Shown piece after piece: positions 6,306 through 6,497 of a stretch of 6,497 bases of DNA (its first letter is position 1; each line of letters begins with the position of its first letter). The notes below the pieces were generated by a model. That model was not told the origin of the DNA. It searched no databases and was given only the letters and a program-made list of their open reading frames with translations. This DNA comes from Candidatus Babelota bacterium. Lineage in GTDB: Bacteria > JAGOBX01. The position numbers were made by a program, and so were the translations under genes. The stretch lies in NCBI GenBank assembly GCA_017999075.1, contig JAGOBX010000202.1, positions 1 through 6,497 on the forward strand, in the 5' to 3' direction.

Positions 6306-6497
6306 TGGCAAAAAAAGATTTTAGTAGCCGTTTGCATGCGGTAATACCTGCTGGAGCTCATACTTACAGCAGAGGCGATGATCAATATCCGGAAAATGCT
6401 CCTCAGATTCTTGAACGTGGTGAAGGATGTTTTTTATGGGACGGAAATGGGAAAAAGTATCTTGATTATGGAATGGCTCTTCGCGCAGTTACAGTCC
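6305..6497 (+). CDS. Class III PLP aminotransferase, glutamate-1-semialdehyde aminomutase-like (3' truncated)
   Basis: Sixty-four residues are visible before the window ends. They read as the N-terminus of a class III aminotransferase of the HemL-like group. IPAGAHTYSRG at 14-24 corresponds to the PGGVNSPVR region of glutamate-1-semialdehyde aminomutase. ERGEGCFLWDGNGKKYLDY at 37-55 is the strongly conserved fold-type I entry segment. The A-G-A-H-T-Y-S-R version differs from genuine HemL, so this is probably not a haem biosynthesis enzyme; HemL-like aminotransferases do occur in surface-sugar clusters. The ATG has AGGAG at 6289-6293 with an 11-nt spacer. The PLP lysine lies outside the window. 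The substrate is unknown. By position it may act with the preceding oxidoreductase-like protein on a sugar or on a small molecule attached to it. Confidence 0.8.
   Translation, partial: MAKKDFSSRLHAVIPAGAHTYSRGDDQYPENAPQILERGEGCFLWDGNGKKYLDYGMALRAVTV

Noticed and set aside
1-6497. tRNA, rRNA, CRISPR, insertion sequence or prophage signals
   Set aside because: No cloverleaf-like arms, regular spaced repeats, transposase motifs or terminal inverted repeats were seen; the window is almost fully coding.

Overview
This AT-rich bacterial window (roughly 30% G+C by eye in sampled lines) carries most of a nonulosonic acid biosynthesis cluster. All genes are on the + strand. The gene set fits the legionaminic acid (Leg) pathway better than sialic or pseudaminic acid. 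It has a LegC-type PLP aminotransferase tail, a CBS-fused sugar-1-phosphate nucleotidyltransferase of PtmE type, a NeuD/LegH O/N-acyltransferase, a NeuB-family synthase, a NeuC-family hydrolysing 2-epimerase and a NeuA-family CMP-sugar synthetase. The species cannot be named from the sequence. Shine-Dalgarno sites of the AGGAG type, frequent A8-A10 tracts and the low G+C only point to a low-GC bacterium. Such clusters usually serve flagellin, O-antigen or capsule glycosylation.

Layout: 1-338 is the 3' end of the aminotransferase (legC-like). 355-1416 is ptmE-like. 1417-1530 is a 114-bp gap with one small GC-containing hairpin. 1531-2178 is legH-like and overlaps by 11 bp the legI-like synthase (2168-3184). 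3185-3257 is an AT-rich gap. 3258-4421 is legG-like, followed 27 bp later by legF-like (preferred ATG at 4449, end 5168). After a 77-bp gap comes a divergent Gfo/Idh/MocA-family protein (preferred ATG at 5246, end 6217). After an 87-bp gap with an AT-only terminator-like hairpin and a near-consensus sigma70-type promoter, a class III (GSA-aminomutase-like) aminotransferase starts at 6305 and runs off the window.

How the genes work together (family knowledge plus inference): PtmE would activate an amino sugar phosphate as a GDP-sugar. A LegB dehydratase, presumably upstream and not in the window, and LegC would install the 4-amino group. LegH would acetylate it. LegG would release the nucleotide with 2-epimerisation. 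LegI would condense the product with PEP, and LegF would activate the nine-carbon acid as CMP-Leg. The last two genes are not part of the core pathway. They are the least explained part of the window and may tailor the sugar or make a second cell-surface residue.
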